Below the pieces are notes generated by a model. That model saw nothing but the letters and a program-made list of their open reading frames with translations, searched no databases and was not told the origin of the DNA. A stretch of DNA of 64,000 nucleotides. It comes from Dechloromonas sp. (GTDB lineage Bacteria > Pseudomonadota > Gammaproteobacteria > Burkholderiales > Rhodocyclaceae). Position 1 is the first letter of the stretch. Each line of letters begins with the position of its first letter. The stretch covers positions 1 to 64,000 of the forward strand of contig JAQUAX010000013.1 in assembly GCA_028687035.1 (NCBI GenBank), written 5' to 3'. The translations under genes and the position numbers were made by a program. Below, in pieces: positions 34,654 to 44,242 of this stretch.

Positions 34654-34860
34654 TTATTCGGCGTCGAAGCCGGCATCCTCGATCGCCGCGACCAGCGCGG
34701 CGCGGCCGACCACCTGCGCATCGAAGGCGACGCGGGCCTCGGCGGCCTCCAGCGAGACCTCGGCCGACGCGACGCCGGACAGCGCGGTCAGCACGCCGGT
34801 GATGTTCTTGACGCATCCCTGGCAGCTCATGCCCTGGATCTTGATGACGGTGTTTTCCAT
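34654..34860 (-). CDS. copZ: Copper chaperone / HMA-domain protein (CopZ-like)
   Basis: A 68-residue HMA protein with the metal motif GMSCQGC (Cys at about 13 and 16) and a beta-alpha-beta-beta-alpha-beta pattern. It binds Cu(I) and delivers it to P-type ATPases. It belongs to the same strand block as copA (36594), separated by a GGDEF-EAL gene. Confidence 0.85.
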   Translation of the reverse strand: MENTVIKIQGMSCQGCVKNITGVLTALSGVASAEVSLEAAEARVAFDAQVVGRAALVAAIEDAGFDAE

Positions 34861-34863
34861 GCC

Positions 34864-36597
34864 TTACTCCGGATTCAGGAAGGGCTGCGTCCGCAGCACC
34901 TCGGTGACTTGGTCCGCCGGCAGCGGACGGGCGAAATGATAGCCTTGCGCCATGTCGCAGCCCATCTTTTTCAGCCAGGCGAGCTGCTCGCGCGTCTCGA
35001 CCCCTTCGGCGAGCACGGTCAGGCGCAGGTTGCGACCCATGCTGACGATGGTCGAGGCGATCGCCCGGTCGTCCTGGTCGACCTCGAGCTCGTTGATGAA
35101 GGAACGGTCGATCTTCAGCTTGCCGACCGGAAAGCGCTTCAGGTACGCGAGCGACGAATAGCCGGTGCCGAAATCGTCGATCGACAGCTCGACGCCCAGG
35201 CGGTCCAGCGCCGACAGCGTGCCGAGGTTGATCTCGGCGTCGTGCATCACGGTGCGTTCGGTCAGTTCCAGCTCGAGCTGAACGGCGTCGAGCCCGGAGA
35301 CGGCGAGCGCGCCGGCCACCGCCTCGACGAAACCGGCCCGCCGGAACTGCACCGGCGCCACGTTGACCGCCATGGTCAGCGGCGGCAGGCCGGCATCGAC
35401 CCAGGCCCGGGCCTGGCGACAGGCCTCGCACAGCACCCAGTCGCCGATCGGGTTGATCAGTCCGCTCTCCTCGGCCAGCGGGATGAAGCGGTCCGGCATG
35501 ATCAGCCCGAGATCCGGGTGGCGCCAGCGCAGCAGCGCCTCGACGCCGACCACCAGCCCGCTTTCCAGGCTGACGATGGGCTGGTAGTGCAGCACGAATT
35601 CCTGCTGCTTCAGCGCCCGCCGCAGCCCGCTTTCCATCAGCAGCCGCTCGAGCGTCGCCTGATTCATCTCGGCGGTATAGAACTGGAAGGTGTTGCGCCC
35701 CTGCTCCTTGGCCTTGTACATCGCGACATCGGCGTTCTTCAGCAGGGTCTCGAGGTCGCCGCCATCCTGCGGGTAGAGGCAGATGCCGGCCGACGGCGTG
35801 ACCGTCAGCTCGTGGCCGGCGACGACGAAGGGATGACTGCACTCGTCGATCAGCCGGCGGGCGACCTCGGCGGCGCCGGCCGCGTTGATGCCGGGCATCG
35901 CGATGACGAACTCGTCGCCGCCGAGCCGGGCCAGCGTGTCGTAGCGGCGCAGCAGGCTGCCCAGCCGCTCGGCGACCGCGCACAGCAGTTCGTCGCCGAC
36001 GCTGTGCCCGAGCGAATCGTTGACCCGCTTGAAGTTGTCGAGATCGAAGAACATCAGGCCGACCGAACTGCCCTCGCGCTCGGCGACCGCCAGCAGTTGC
36101 CCGACCCTGTCGCGGAACAGCCGCCGGTTGGGCAGGCCGGTCAGCACGTCGTAATCGGCCAGTTCGCGGATCCGGCGCTCGGCCTCCTTCTGGCGCGAAA
36201 TGTCGAACAGCGTGCCGACCGACGCGGGTCGGCCGTCGAAACGCGACGGTGAACCGAGAATGGTGACCGGAAACTGCGATCCGTCCTTGCGCACGCCGGT
36301 CAGTTCGTAGGGCTGGCCCGGCACGCCGGCGGCACGCTCGTTCATCTGGCGGATCAGCAGCGGATGCTGCTCGGGGATGATCAGGTCGAGCGGACCGCAG
36401 CGATCGATCAATTCGTCCGGCACGTAGCCGAACAGCCCGGCCAGGAAGGTGTTGACATAGCGGAAACGCTGCTCCTGGATCACGAAAATGCCGACCTGCG
36501 CCGCTTCCATCGTCGTCAGGAAGCAGGCCTCGATTTCCTGCGGCATCTCCGCGCGCCAACCTTTCACATCCCGTCCCTCCCGGCTGCCGTCCGTCAC
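34864..36597 (-). CDS. PAS-GGDEF-EAL c-di-GMP protein
   Basis: A 577-residue cytoplasmic protein: PAS (about 27-145, [17 protein letters not shown]), GGDEF ([13 protein letters not shown] with RRYD I-site ahead) and EAL ([29 protein letters not shown]). Both active motifs look intact. GTG 36597 overlaps the copA stop by GTGA, so it is co-translated with the copper ATPase; copZ follows after 3 bases. The context hints that metal or redox state is linked to c-di-GMP, but no direct sensor residues can be named. Confidence 0.88.
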   Translation of the reverse strand: MTDGSREGRDVKGWRAEMPQEIEACFLTTMEAAQVGIFVIQEQRFRYVNTFLAGLFGYVPDELIDRCGPLDLIIPEQHPLLIRQMNERAAGVPGQPYELTGVRKDGSQFPVTILGSPSRFDGRPASVGTLFDISRQKEAERRIRELADYDVLTGLPNRRLFRDRVGQLLAVAEREGSSVGLMFFDLDNFKRVNDSLGHSVGDELLCAVAERLGSLLRRYDTLARLGGDEFVIAMPGINAAGAAEVARRLIDECSHPFVVAGHELTVTPSAGICLYPQDGGDLETLLKNADVAMYKAKEQGRNTFQFYTAEMNQATLERLLMESGLRRALKQQEFVLHYQPIVSLESGLVVGVEALLRWRHPDLGLIMPDRFIPLAEESGLINPIGDWVLCEACRQARAWVDAGLPPLTMAVNVAPVQFRRAGFVEAVAGALAVSGLDAVQLELELTERTVMHDAEINLGTLSALDRLGVELSIDDFGTGYSSLAYLKRFPVGKLKIDRSFINELEVDQDDRAIASTIVSMGRNLRLTVLAEGVETREQLAWLKKMGCDMAQGYHFARPLPADQVTEVLRTQPFLNPE

Positions 36598-38762
36598 GCC
36601 CGCGACCCAGGCCGCCAGCGCTTCAGCAACAGCGAATTAGACACCACCGAGACCGAGCTCATCGCCATCGCCGCCCCGGCGACCACCGGGTTCAGCCAGC
36701 CGAGCGCGGCAAGCGGTATTCCAAGGACATTGTAGATGAAGGCGAAGAAAAGGTTCTGGCGAATCTTGCCCAGCGTCGCCGCCGAGAGGTCGATCGCATC
36801 GGCGACGCCGTGCAGGTCGCTGCGGATCAGCGTCAGGTCGGCCGCCTCGATCGCCGCGTCGGAACCGGCACCGATCGCGAAGCTGACGTCGGCCGCAGCC
36901 AGCGCCGGCGCATCGTTGATGCCGTCGCCGACCATCGCGACCAGGCCGCCGCCGGCCTTCAGCTCGGCGAGCGCGGCCGCCTTGTCGCCGGGCAGGATGC
37001 CGGCGCGGAACTCGGCGATGCCGGCCTCGGCGGCGATCGCCGCGGCCGTCGCGGCGTTGTCGCCGGTCAGCATGACGACACGGATGCCGCGCTCGCGCAG
37101 CCGCGCCACCGCCGCCCGCGAGGTCGGCCGCAAGGCGTCGGCGATCGCGAACAAGGCCAGCACGCCGGCCCCGTCGGCCAGCCCGACCACCGTCTTGCCG
37201 GCCGCCTGCAGTTCGCCTACCGCCGGATCGTCGGCGATCCCCAGCCAGTCCGGCGAACCGAGGCGCAGCGCGCGGCCGTCGACCTCGCCGCCGACGCCGT
37301 GCCCGGCCAGCGCCGCGAAATTGGCCACCGGCGGCAGGTCCACCGCGGAAACCGCGGCCAGGATCGCCCGCGCCAGCGGATGTTCGGAATGCTGCTCGAG
37401 CCCGGCCGCCAGCCGCAGCGCCTCGTCGCGACCGGCAGCGCGGGGGACGACATCGGTCAGCTGCGGCTCGCCCAGCGTCAGCGTGCCGGTCTTGTCGAGC
37501 GCCAGCACGGCGATCTTCTCGGCGCGCTCAAGGGCCTCGGCGTTGCGCACCAGGATGCCGGCACGCGCGCCCTGCCCGGTGCCGACCATGATCGCCGTCG
37601 GCGTCGCCAGGCCGAGCGCGCACGGGCAGGCGATGACCAGCACGGCGACCGCATTGACCAGCGCCTCGGCGAAATCGCCGCCGACCGACCACCAGCCGAC
37701 GAAGGTCGCCAGCGCGATGCTGCAGACGACCGGCACGAAGATGCCGGAAATCCGGTCGGCCAGCCGCTGCACCGGCGCCTTGGAGCCCTGCGCCTCACCG
37801 ACCAGCCGGATGATGCCGGCCAGCAGCGTCTGTTCGCCGACGCCGGTAGCCCTGCAGCGCAACGCGCCCTGCCCGTTGGCGGTGGCCGCGAAGACGCGGT
37901 CGCCGGCCGACTTGCCGACCGGCATGCTCTCGCCGGTCAGCATCGCCTCGTTGACGCTGGACTGGCCGTCGACGACCTCGCCGTCGACCGGCACGTTCTC
38001 GCCCGGACGGACCAGGAAGACGTCGCCCGGCATCAGCGCGCCGACCGGCAGCTCGATCCATTCGCCGTCGCGCTCGACGCGCGCCGTCTTCGGCTGCAGC
38101 CGGATCAGCGCCTCGATGGCTTCCGACGTGCGCGCCTTGGCCCGAGCTTCCAGCAGCTTGCCGAGCAGCACCAGCGTGATCACCGCGGCGCCGGCTTCAA
38201 AATAGACATGCTGGTCCAGGCCGAACAGCGTGACCACGGCCGAGAAACCCCAGGCCATGCTGGTGCCGAGCGCGACCAGCACGTCCATGTTGGCGCCGCC
38301 GCTGCGCAGCGCCTTGTACGCGCCGTCGTAGAAGCGCCAGCCGATCCAGAACTGCACCGGCGTCGCCAGCAGCAGCTGCAGCCAGCGCGGCAACTCGTTC
38401 TCGTGGCCGTGTTCGCCGAGCATGAACAGCATCTGGCCGACCAGCGGCAGGGTCAGCGCGACGGCGATCCGGAAACGGTTGATTTCCTTGCGGTAAACGC
38501 GCTGTTTCTCAGCTTTTTCGCGCTCCCGCGTGCCGGCATCGACCACCGCCGCGGTGAAACCGGCCTTGCCGACTGCGGCGATCACCGCCGCCTCGTCGGC
38601 CGCATCGGACAAGCGGACGCGCGCGCGCTCGGCGGCCAGGTTGACGTTGGCCTGCATGCCCGGCTGGCGGTTCAGCACCTTTTCCAGCCGCGCCGAGCAG
38701 GCGGCGCAGGTCATGCCGCCGATCGCGAACTCGACGACGCGCTCTTCCCCGGCCCCGCTCAT
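36594..38762 (-). CDS. copA: Copper-exporting P1B-type ATPase
   Basis: A 722-residue Cu(I) ATPase: N-terminal HMA with GGMTCAACS (Cys about 18 and 21), eight-helix membrane domain, TGES, the CPC metal site ([12 protein letters not shown]), [11 protein letters not shown] (SEHPLARAI) and [10 protein letters not shown]. The neighbourhood (usp, safE, hemN, fnr) is that of CcoI/CtpA-like pumps which supply copper to cbb3 oxidase as well as detoxify. ATG 38762 overlaps the usp stop (ATGA). Confidence 0.92.
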   Translation of the reverse strand: MSGAGEERVVEFAIGGMTCAACSARLEKVLNRQPGMQANVNLAAERARVRLSDAADEAAVIAAVGKAGFTAAVVDAGTREREKAEKQRVYRKEINRFRIAVALTLPLVGQMLFMLGEHGHENELPRWLQLLLATPVQFWIGWRFYDGAYKALRSGGANMDVLVALGTSMAWGFSAVVTLFGLDQHVYFEAGAAVITLVLLGKLLEARAKARTSEAIEALIRLQPKTARVERDGEWIELPVGALMPGDVFLVRPGENVPVDGEVVDGQSSVNEAMLTGESMPVGKSAGDRVFAATANGQGALRCRATGVGEQTLLAGIIRLVGEAQGSKAPVQRLADRISGIFVPVVCSIALATFVGWWSVGGDFAEALVNAVAVLVIACPCALGLATPTAIMVGTGQGARAGILVRNAEALERAEKIAVLALDKTGTLTLGEPQLTDVVPRAAGRDEALRLAAGLEQHSEHPLARAILAAVSAVDLPPVANFAALAGHGVGGEVDGRALRLGSPDWLGIADDPAVGELQAAGKTVVGLADGAGVLALFAIADALRPTSRAAVARLRERGIRVVMLTGDNAATAAAIAAEAGIAEFRAGILPGDKAAALAELKAGGGLVAMVGDGINDAPALAAADVSFAIGAGSDAAIEAADLTLIRSDLHGVADAIDLSAATLGKIRQNLFFAFIYNVLGIPLAALGWLNPVVAGAAMAMSSVSVVSNSLLLKRWRPGSRA

Positions 38763-39184
38763 TTGACCAGCAGCACCGGGCAGGACGCGAGGTGCAGCAC
38801 ACGGGCGGCGACCGAGCCGGTCAGCAGGCCGGCGACCGCGCCGCGGCCGTGCGTGCCCATGACGACCAGTTCGCAGCCGAGTTCGCCGGCCAGCTTGACG
38901 ATGATCTCGGCCGGCTGGCCGACGTGGATGTGTTCGGCATAGGCCAGTCCGCCCGCCGCCAGCCGCGCCCGGGCCTCGGCCAGCGCGGCATCGCTCTCCT
39001 CGCGGTAATGCGCGTGCAGCGTCTCCTTGCCGACGTGGGCCTGGATGCGGCCGATCGGGATCGGCGGATGGACGTGCAGCAGGTGGATTTCGGGCGGCGC
39101 GGCGAACCACGCCGCATGGGAAATCAGGTGATCGACGGCGCGCAGCGCGCAGGCCGAGCCGTCGACCGGCAACAGGATCTTCAT
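38759..39184 (-). CDS. Universal stress protein (UspA family)
   Basis: A 141-residue UspA-fold protein with [17 protein letters not shown] at the start and the ATP-binding glycine motif [19 protein letters not shown] near residues 110-128. Cytoplasmic. In FNR-linked clusters such genes are often induced by low oxygen. It overlaps copA by ATGA. Confidence 0.88.
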   Translation of the reverse strand: MKILLPVDGSACALRAVDHLISHAAWFAAPPEIHLLHVHPPIPIGRIQAHVGKETLHAHYREESDAALAEARARLAAGGLAYAEHIHVGQPAEIIVKLAGELGCELVVMGTHGRGAVAGLLTGSVAARVLHLASCPVLLVK

Positions 39185-39194
39185 CGTCTTTTCC

Positions 39195-39866
39195 TTACAT
39201 CCAGCCGAGCAGGCGCATCAGGCCGAGCAGGCCGTAGAGGCCGAAGCCGAGCACGAGCAGGCCGGACAACAGGCGCACGGCCGGACGCCGCACGAATTCG
39301 TTGAGCCGTGCAAGCAAGATGCCTGCAAGCAGCAGGTTTGGCAAGGTCCCGAGGCCGAAGGCCAGCATCAGCAGCGCACCGCGCCCGGCCGAGCCGGCGG
39401 TCAGTGCGCTGGCCAGCGCGCTGTAGACGAGGCCGCAGGGCAGCCAGCCCCAGAGCAGGCCGAGCGGCAGCGCCTGGGCGACCGTGCGGGCCGGCAGGAA
39501 ACGCCGGGTCAGCGGCTGCAGGTGGCGCCACAGCGCCTGTCCGGCGCGTTCGGTGAAGGCCAGCGCACGGGTGACGCCGACCAGGTAGAGGCCGAGCGCG
39601 ACCAGCATCAGGTTGGCGACGAAGTAGAGGATCAGACGGACCGGAACCTGGCCCTCGAGGCCCAGGCTGGCGGCGCCGAGTGCGCCGGCGATCGCGCCGG
39701 CCGTCGCATAGGACGCGATGCGCCCGGCGTTGTAGGCGAAATGCATCGACCAGCGGGCCGGCGCCCCCATCGACAGCGCGCCGACGATGCCGCCGCACAT
39801 GCCGACGCAATGGGTACCGCCGAGCAGGCCGACGAGGAACAGGGCAAGAAAACCGGAATCGGGCAC
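39195..39866 (-). CDS. SafE/TauE-like (DsbD-type) membrane protein
   Basis: A 223-residue inner-membrane protein with about six helices and the motif GGTHCVGMCGGIVGAL near residues 16-31, plus LPCGLVYSAL. This is the sulfite exporter/UreH-like family found next to cbb3-oxidase copper-ATPase genes, proposed to move copper or cofactors. A conserved His and Cys pair in TM1 may bind metal. 10 bases separate it from usp. Confidence 0.82.
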   Translation of the reverse strand: MPDSGFLALFLVGLLGGTHCVGMCGGIVGALSMGAPARWSMHFAYNAGRIASYATAGAIAGALGAASLGLEGQVPVRLILYFVANLMLVALGLYLVGVTRALAFTERAGQALWRHLQPLTRRFLPARTVAQALPLGLLWGWLPCGLVYSALASALTAGSAGRGALLMLAFGLGTLPNLLLAGILLARLNEFVRRPAVRLLSGLLVLGFGLYGLLGLMRLLGWM

Positions 39867-39930
39867 GGAACGGGCGCTACCATGGGACGGAGGCCGGGAG
39901 TTTACTCCCTTCCCCGCCCCCTCCGGGAAC

Positions 39931-41334
39931 TCAGATCACCTTCGAGTAGCGCGTGCGCTGGCGGTCGGCCCGCAGGTAGCGGTCGAACACCATCGAGATC
40001 ACGCGGACCAGCATGCGTCCCGGCGGCAGCACGGTGATCCAGTCGCGGTCGACCTTGACCAGCCCGGCCTTTTCCATTTCGCGCAGGTCCCCGATCTCGG
40101 CCTCGAAATACTTCTGGAAGTCGATCAGGTGGGCGCTCTCGATGCTCTCGATCGACAGCTCGAAGTGGCACATCAGCGCCTGGATGATCGAACGGCGCAA
40201 CAGGTCGTCGGCGGTCAGCTCGATGCCGCGGAATACCGGCAGCATCTGCTCGTCGAGGCGGTCGTAGTACTCGTCCAGCGTCTTGACGTTCTGGCTGTAG
40301 GTCGGGCCGACCTTGCTGATCGACGAGATGCCGAAGGACAGCATGTCGCAGTCCGCGTAGGTCGAATAGCCCTGGAAGTTGCGGTGCAGCCGGCCCTGGC
40401 GCTGGGCGACCGCGAGCTCGTCGTTCGGCTTGGCGAAATGGTCCATGCCGATGAACACGTAGCCGGCCTCGGTCAGCTTGCGGATGGCCAGCGCGAGGAT
40501 CTGCAGCTTGGTGTCGGCCGACGGCAGGTCGGGCTCGGCGATCCGGCGCTGCGGCTTGAACAGGCTGGGCAGGTGGGCGTAGTTGTAGATCGACAGGCGG
40601 TCCGGATCCATCGCCAGCACGCGCTCCAGCGTCCGGTTGAAGCCCATCACCGTCTGGTGCGGCAGGCCGTAGATCAGGTCGACCGAGATCGACTTGAATC
40701 CGTTGGCGCGCGCATCGCGGATCACGTTGAAGGTTTCTTCCTCGCTCTGGATGCGGTTGACCGCGACCTGGACGCGCTCGTCGAAGTCCTGGACCCCGAC
40801 GCTCATCCGGTTGAAGCCCAGTTCGCCGAGCAGCGCGACCGTCGCCGTGTCGACCTTGCGCGGGTCGACCTCGATCGAATACTCGCCGCCGTCGAGCAGC
40901 TTGAAGTGCTTTCTCGTCTCGCCCATCAGCTGGCGCATCTCGTCGTGCGACAGGAAGGTCGGCGTACCGCCGCCCCAGTGCAGCTGGGCCACCTCGTGCT
41001 CGCCGTCGACACCCTCCAGGCTGCCCGCCTGAAGCGCCAGCTCCTTGGCCAGGTATTTCAGGTATTTGGCGCTGCGCCCGTGATCCTTGGTGATGATCTT
41101 GTTACAGGCGCAGTAATAGCAGATGGTGTTGCAGAAAGGGATGTGGAAGTATAATGACAGAGGTCGGCTGATGCCGCCGATGTTGCGCTTGCCGAGCCAT
41201 AGCTTCGCAGCGTCCGAGTCGAAAGCCTCGACAAAGCGGTCTGCCGTCGGATACGACGTATAGCGGGGACCATTGACGTCGAAGCGCCGAATGATCTGAG
41301 GGTCGAAGACGAGGTTTTCAGTTGCGAAATTCAT
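39931..41334 (-). CDS. hemN: Oxygen-independent coproporphyrinogen III oxidase
   Basis: A 467-residue radical-SAM enzyme converting coproporphyrinogen III to protoporphyrinogen IX without oxygen in heme synthesis. It has GPRYTSYPTADRF at the N-terminus and the 4Fe-4S motif CNTICYYCAC, then the HemN C-terminal domain. Divergent from fnr; an FNR-like box lies in the shared intergenic region. The start is preceded by a 25-bp tandem duplication that creates a 6-codon frame starting with the same four residues. Confidence 0.94.
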   Translation of the reverse strand: MNFATENLVFDPQIIRRFDVNGPRYTSYPTADRFVEAFDSDAAKLWLGKRNIGGISRPLSLYFHIPFCNTICYYCACNKIITKDHGRSAKYLKYLAKELALQAGSLEGVDGEHEVAQLHWGGGTPTFLSHDEMRQLMGETRKHFKLLDGGEYSIEVDPRKVDTATVALLGELGFNRMSVGVQDFDERVQVAVNRIQSEEETFNVIRDARANGFKSISVDLIYGLPHQTVMGFNRTLERVLAMDPDRLSIYNYAHLPSLFKPQRRIAEPDLPSADTKLQILALAIRKLTEAGYVFIGMDHFAKPNDELAVAQRQGRLHRNFQGYSTYADCDMLSFGISSISKVGPTYSQNVKTLDEYYDRLDEQMLPVFRGIELTADDLLRRSIIQALMCHFELSIESIESAHLIDFQKYFEAEIGDLREMEKAGLVKVDRDWITVLPPGRMLVRVISMVFDRYLRADRQRTRYSKVI

Positions 41335-41360
41335 TCAATCACGAAGCTGCGAAATTCATT
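41323..41360 (-). repeat. Tandem duplication over the hemN start
   Basis: TGCGAAATTCATT occurs at 41323-41335 and again at 41348-41360. On the minus strand each contains ATG AAT TTC GCA; the upstream copy opens a frame MNFAAS ending TGA at 41341-41339, just before the true start at 41334. The copy could be a leader peptide or an accidental duplication. Confidence 0.6.
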
Positions 41361-41412
41361 AAACATGCGACCAAAGTAGGTCGAATTATGTTCGGACGAC
41401 GCGCTTTCATGG

Positions 41413-41426
41413 TTGACATGGATCAA
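41413..41426. promoter_or_regulatory. FNR-type box in the hemN-fnr intergenic region
   Basis: TTGACATGGATCAA matches TTGAT-N4-ATCAA in nine of ten positions. It lies 18 bases before the fnr ATG, suggesting autoregulation (probably repression at this position), and 79 bases from the hemN start. Confidence 0.72.
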
Positions 41427-41443
41427 GCTAACGCAGGTTGGCC

Positions 41444-42187
41444 ATGCCGCAATCACGTACGTTGAATCAAGAAATTTCGCTGTCCGTCATCAAGACGGCC
41501 TGTTCCAACTGCAACCTGCGCGAGCTCTGCCTGCCTTTCGGGCTGAGCCTCGAAGAGCTCGAGCGCCTCGACGACCTGATCTCGACGCGCCGCCGGATCA
41601 AGCGCGGCGACCACCTGTACCGGGCCGGCGCGCCGTTCGATTCGATCTACGCGATCCGCAGCGGTTTCTTCAAGACCGACGTGCTGCTCGAGGACGGCCG
41701 CGAACAGGTCACCGGCTTCCAGATGGCCGGCGAACTGCTCGGCCTGGACGGCATCAGCACCGAATCCCACACCTGCAACGCGATCGCCCTCGAGGACAGC
41801 GAGATCTGCGCGATCCCGTTCGCCCGGCTCGAAAGCCTGTCGCGCGAAATCCACACGCTGCAGCACCATTTCCACAAGGTCATGAGCCGCGAGATCGTCC
41901 GCGACCACGGCGTGATGATGCTGCTCGGCACGATGCGCGCCGAGGAACGGCTGGCCGCCTTCCTGCTGAACCTGTCGCAGCGCTTCACGGCGCGCGGCTT
42001 CTCGCACGCCGAGTTCTACCTGCGGATGACGCGCGAGGAAATCGGCAGCTACCTGGGCCTGAAGCTGGAAACCGTGTCGCGCGCCTTCTCCCGCTTCCAG
42101 GAAGAAGGCTACATCGCGGTCCAGCAGAAGCACATCCGGATACTCGACGTGAATGGTCTGAAGGCCCTGATGAATCACCGGGTCTGA
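41444..42187 (+). CDS. fnr: FNR anaerobic transcription regulator
   Basis: A 247-residue CRP/FNR-family regulator. The four 4Fe-4S ligands C20, C23, C29 and C111 are present (ACSNCNLRELC; SHTCNA), so it is an oxygen-sensing FNR. It has a cNMP-fold effector domain, dimer helix, and HTH with LKLETVSRAFSRF, which carries the E-xx-SR residues that read TTGAT. ATG 41444 was preferred to TTG 41438. Three FNR-like boxes were seen in this window. Confidence 0.95.
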   Translation: MPQSRTLNQEISLSVIKTACSNCNLRELCLPFGLSLEELERLDDLISTRRRIKRGDHLYRAGAPFDSIYAIRSGFFKTDVLLEDGREQVTGFQMAGELLGLDGISTESHTCNAIALEDSEICAIPFARLESLSREIHTLQHHFHKVMSREIVRDHGVMMLLGTMRAEERLAAFLLNLSQRFTARGFSHAEFYLRMTREEIGSYLGLKLETVSRAFSRFQEEGYIAVQQKHIRILDVNGLKALMNHRV

Positions 42188-42195
42188 ACCCGGCA

Positions 42196-42218
42196 GCGCG
42201 CGGCGCGTCGCCGCGCGC
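42196..42218. terminator. GC hairpin between convergent fnr and DUF302 genes
   Basis: Perfect 10-bp stem GCGCGCGGCG / CGCCGCGCGC with CGT loop in the short gap between the two convergent stops. No T-run. Confidence 0.45.
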
Positions 42219-42224
42219 GATGCG

Positions 42225-42725
42225 TCAGCGCAGCGGCGCCAGACCGGCAGCCCGGTCGACGACGCGCTGCAGCAGTTCCGCCGCCCGCACCCGGGCCGGC
42301 GTCGCCGCTCCCGGCGAGCGATAGGCCAGAAAGACCTTCCCGGCCTCCCCCGGCAATACGTACAACGCGACCGACAAGGGACAGAGCGCCAGTTGCTCCG
42401 GCGCTTCCCCGACCATCTCGCGGGCCAGGCCGCTGCTGCAGAACTGGACGATCTCGGCCGCGACGAACGGCGACCCGGCGCCATCCGGTGCCGTCCGCAC
42501 CAGCATCTCGCCGAACGGCAGCGGCGTGCCGACGACCAGGCCCTCGCTTTCGATCGACTCGATCAGCGCCTCGCGGGCTGCCCGGTAGTCGCTGCCGGCG
42601 ACCGCCCGCAGCACGACGTCGTCGGCCGCAGCGGCCGGGCCGGCGAGCAGGCCGGCGAGCAGGCACAGGCGCCAAAGAAAAGGGGGCGCCCCGGAGGGTG
42701 CCCCAAACAGATGCAACGAGAACAT
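42225..42725 (-). CDS. DUF302 family exported protein
   Basis: A 166-residue protein with a hydrophobic N-terminal segment (LWRLCLLAGLLAGPAAAAD, cut near residue 35) and a DUF302-like domain (DYRAAREALIESIESEGLVV). It is probably periplasmic. Start 42725 is uncertain: a hairpin followed by T-rich sequence (about 42680-42703, minus strand) falls within the first codons, and the porin terminator lies just upstream. The role of the family is not known. Confidence 0.65.
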   Translation of the reverse strand: MFSLHLFGAPSGAPPFLWRLCLLAGLLAGPAAAADDVVLRAVAGSDYRAAREALIESIESEGLVVGTPLPFGEMLVRTAPDGAGSPFVAAEIVQFCSSGLAREMVGEAPEQLALCPLSVALYVLPGEAGKVFLAYRSPGAATPARVRAAELLQRVVDRAAGLAPLR

Positions 42726-42735
42726 CTGACGCAAG

Positions 42736-42781
42736 AGAAAAAGGGGGCCGGGCCGTCGCGATTCTGCCGGCGAAGGCCCGG
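42736..42781 (-). terminator. Terminator of the porin gene
   Basis: On the minus strand CCGGGCC (42781-42775) pairs with GGCCCGG (42754-42748), followed by CCCCCTTTTTCTC, seven bases after the porin stop. Confidence 0.7.
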
Positions 42782-42787
42782 ACACGA

Positions 42788-43921
42788 TCAGAAGGAGTGC
42801 TTGATGCCGAAATCGAAGCCGCTGACGCCGACGCCGGCGCCGTTCGTGTTGCCCATCGGGCTGATCGCGAAGGCGGCGTTCTTGTCGTTGCGGATGTGGG
42901 CGTAGTCGGCATACAGCTCGGTCCGCTTGGACAGCGCGTAGCGCGCGCCGATCGCCCACTTGCTGGCGTCGGCGTCGTCCTTGGTGCGGTCCTTGACCTT
43001 GCCGTAGCCGGCCAGGAACTTGGCGTTGCCGTACGGAACCGTCGCGCCGATGAACCAGTTGCGGCGGTCGTAGGTCTGGCCGGCGGCGAGACCGCCGAGA
43101 TTCTGCAGGCCCGGCGTCGCCGCATCGAGGTCGATGTTGCCGCCGATCAGGGAGTTCGGCTGGCCGTGGATCACGTCGTAGACGGCGCCGATCTTGACCA
43201 CGCCGAAGTCGTAGGAAATGCCGGTGGTCGCGACGTACAGGCGGCTGTCGGAATAGCCGACCGCCTTGGTGGTTTCGTAGTCGAGATCGACGCTCAGCGG
43301 GCCGTCCACGTAGATCAGGTTGATCGAGAACAGGCGGTCGTCGCCGTCGTTGCCGCTGGGATTGACCAGCGCCGGGCTGTGCACCCCGTTCAGGCCGCCT
43401 TCCGGGGTCTGCGTGTTGGTCGAGGTCGCCAGGATCAGCGTGAAGCCCTTGTAGGCCGGCGAGATGTAGGCGATCGCGTTGGCGGCGCGGTCGTACTGGG
43501 TCGTCATCGATGCGAAGTTACCGACCGAGTAGTTGCCGAACGGGTTGTACTTGCCGTAGATGCCGTAGCGCAGGCCGTCGAGGTAGCCGGCGACCGCGGT
43601 GCCGAAACCGCCGGTCAGGCCGACGTACTGGCGACCCGCCTTGGAGATGCCCTCATCGACGTCCGGGTTGATCCGGTACTGCAGGTCGAAAATCGCCTTC
43701 AGGCCACCGCCCAGATCTTCGGAGCCCTTGAAGCCGATGTAGCTCTGCGACGCGTTCTGCCCGATGGCGTTCTGGGTCTCCATGTTGGCGACCGCGCCGT
43801 TGTGGCCGCTGCGGGTCATCCAGCCCATGTCGATGTTGCCGTACAGGGTCACGTTGGACTGCGCAAAGGCCGTGCCGGACGCAAGGGCAGCGATGGCCAG
43901 TGCGATGATCTTTTTCTGCAT
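42788..43921 (-). CDS. Outer-membrane porin (betaproteobacterial Porin_4 type)
   Basis: A 377-residue trimeric general porin: signal peptide MQKKIIALAIAALASGTAFA, first strand QSNVTLYGNIDMG, NASQSYIGFKGSEDLGGGLKAIFDLQ, and the terminal Phe (GIKHSF). This is the general-diffusion porin typical of betaproteobacteria and supports the taxonomic guess. Single-gene transcript with its own terminator. Confidence 0.93.
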   Translation of the reverse strand: MQKKIIALAIAALASGTAFAQSNVTLYGNIDMGWMTRSGHNGAVANMETQNAIGQNASQSYIGFKGSEDLGGGLKAIFDLQYRINPDVDEGISKAGRQYVGLTGGFGTAVAGYLDGLRYGIYGKYNPFGNYSVGNFASMTTQYDRAANAIAYISPAYKGFTLILATSTNTQTPEGGLNGVHSPALVNPSGNDGDDRLFSINLIYVDGPLSVDLDYETTKAVGYSDSRLYVATTGISYDFGVVKIGAVYDVIHGQPNSLIGGNIDLDAATPGLQNLGGLAAGQTYDRRNWFIGATVPYGNAKFLAGYGKVKDRTKDDADASKWAIGARYALSKRTELYADYAHIRNDKNAAFAISPMGNTNGAGVGVSGFDFGIKHSF

Positions 43922-44242
43922 GAATAGTCTCCAGATATTCTTGGTTCAAATACGCCACCCCCCTCGGGCATGGCCGGTTTCCCCCGTCGCCACCGGAACG
44001 GTGGCAAGGTAGCGCACAGTTGCGAAGCCCGTGCCAGGCGGCTTCCCGTCGCCGAAAAGAAAAATAAACCTTTTAAAATCAATCGATTAAATATAACCCC
44101 AGGGACATCGCCGGCGCGCTGTTGCGCTGCGCCGCGTTCATTTTCTGGACAACTGCAACAGGCTTGAGCAGGCCGGCGGCGAACACCGTGAACAAAAAAA
44201 CCCGGCACGCGGCCGGGTCTGCTTCGGGCAGGAAGGGCAAGC
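43922..44242. other. Porin promoter region and receptor terminator
   Basis: No gene seen. A markedly AT-rich patch (about 44055-44098) probably carries the porin promoter. The right part (44194-44217) is a terminator of the minus-strand receptor gene. Confidence 0.5.
44194..44217 (-). terminator. Terminator of the PqqU-like receptor gene
   Basis: Minus strand CCCGGC-CGCGT-GCCGGG followed by seven T; 26 bases after the receptor stop. Confidence 0.85.
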
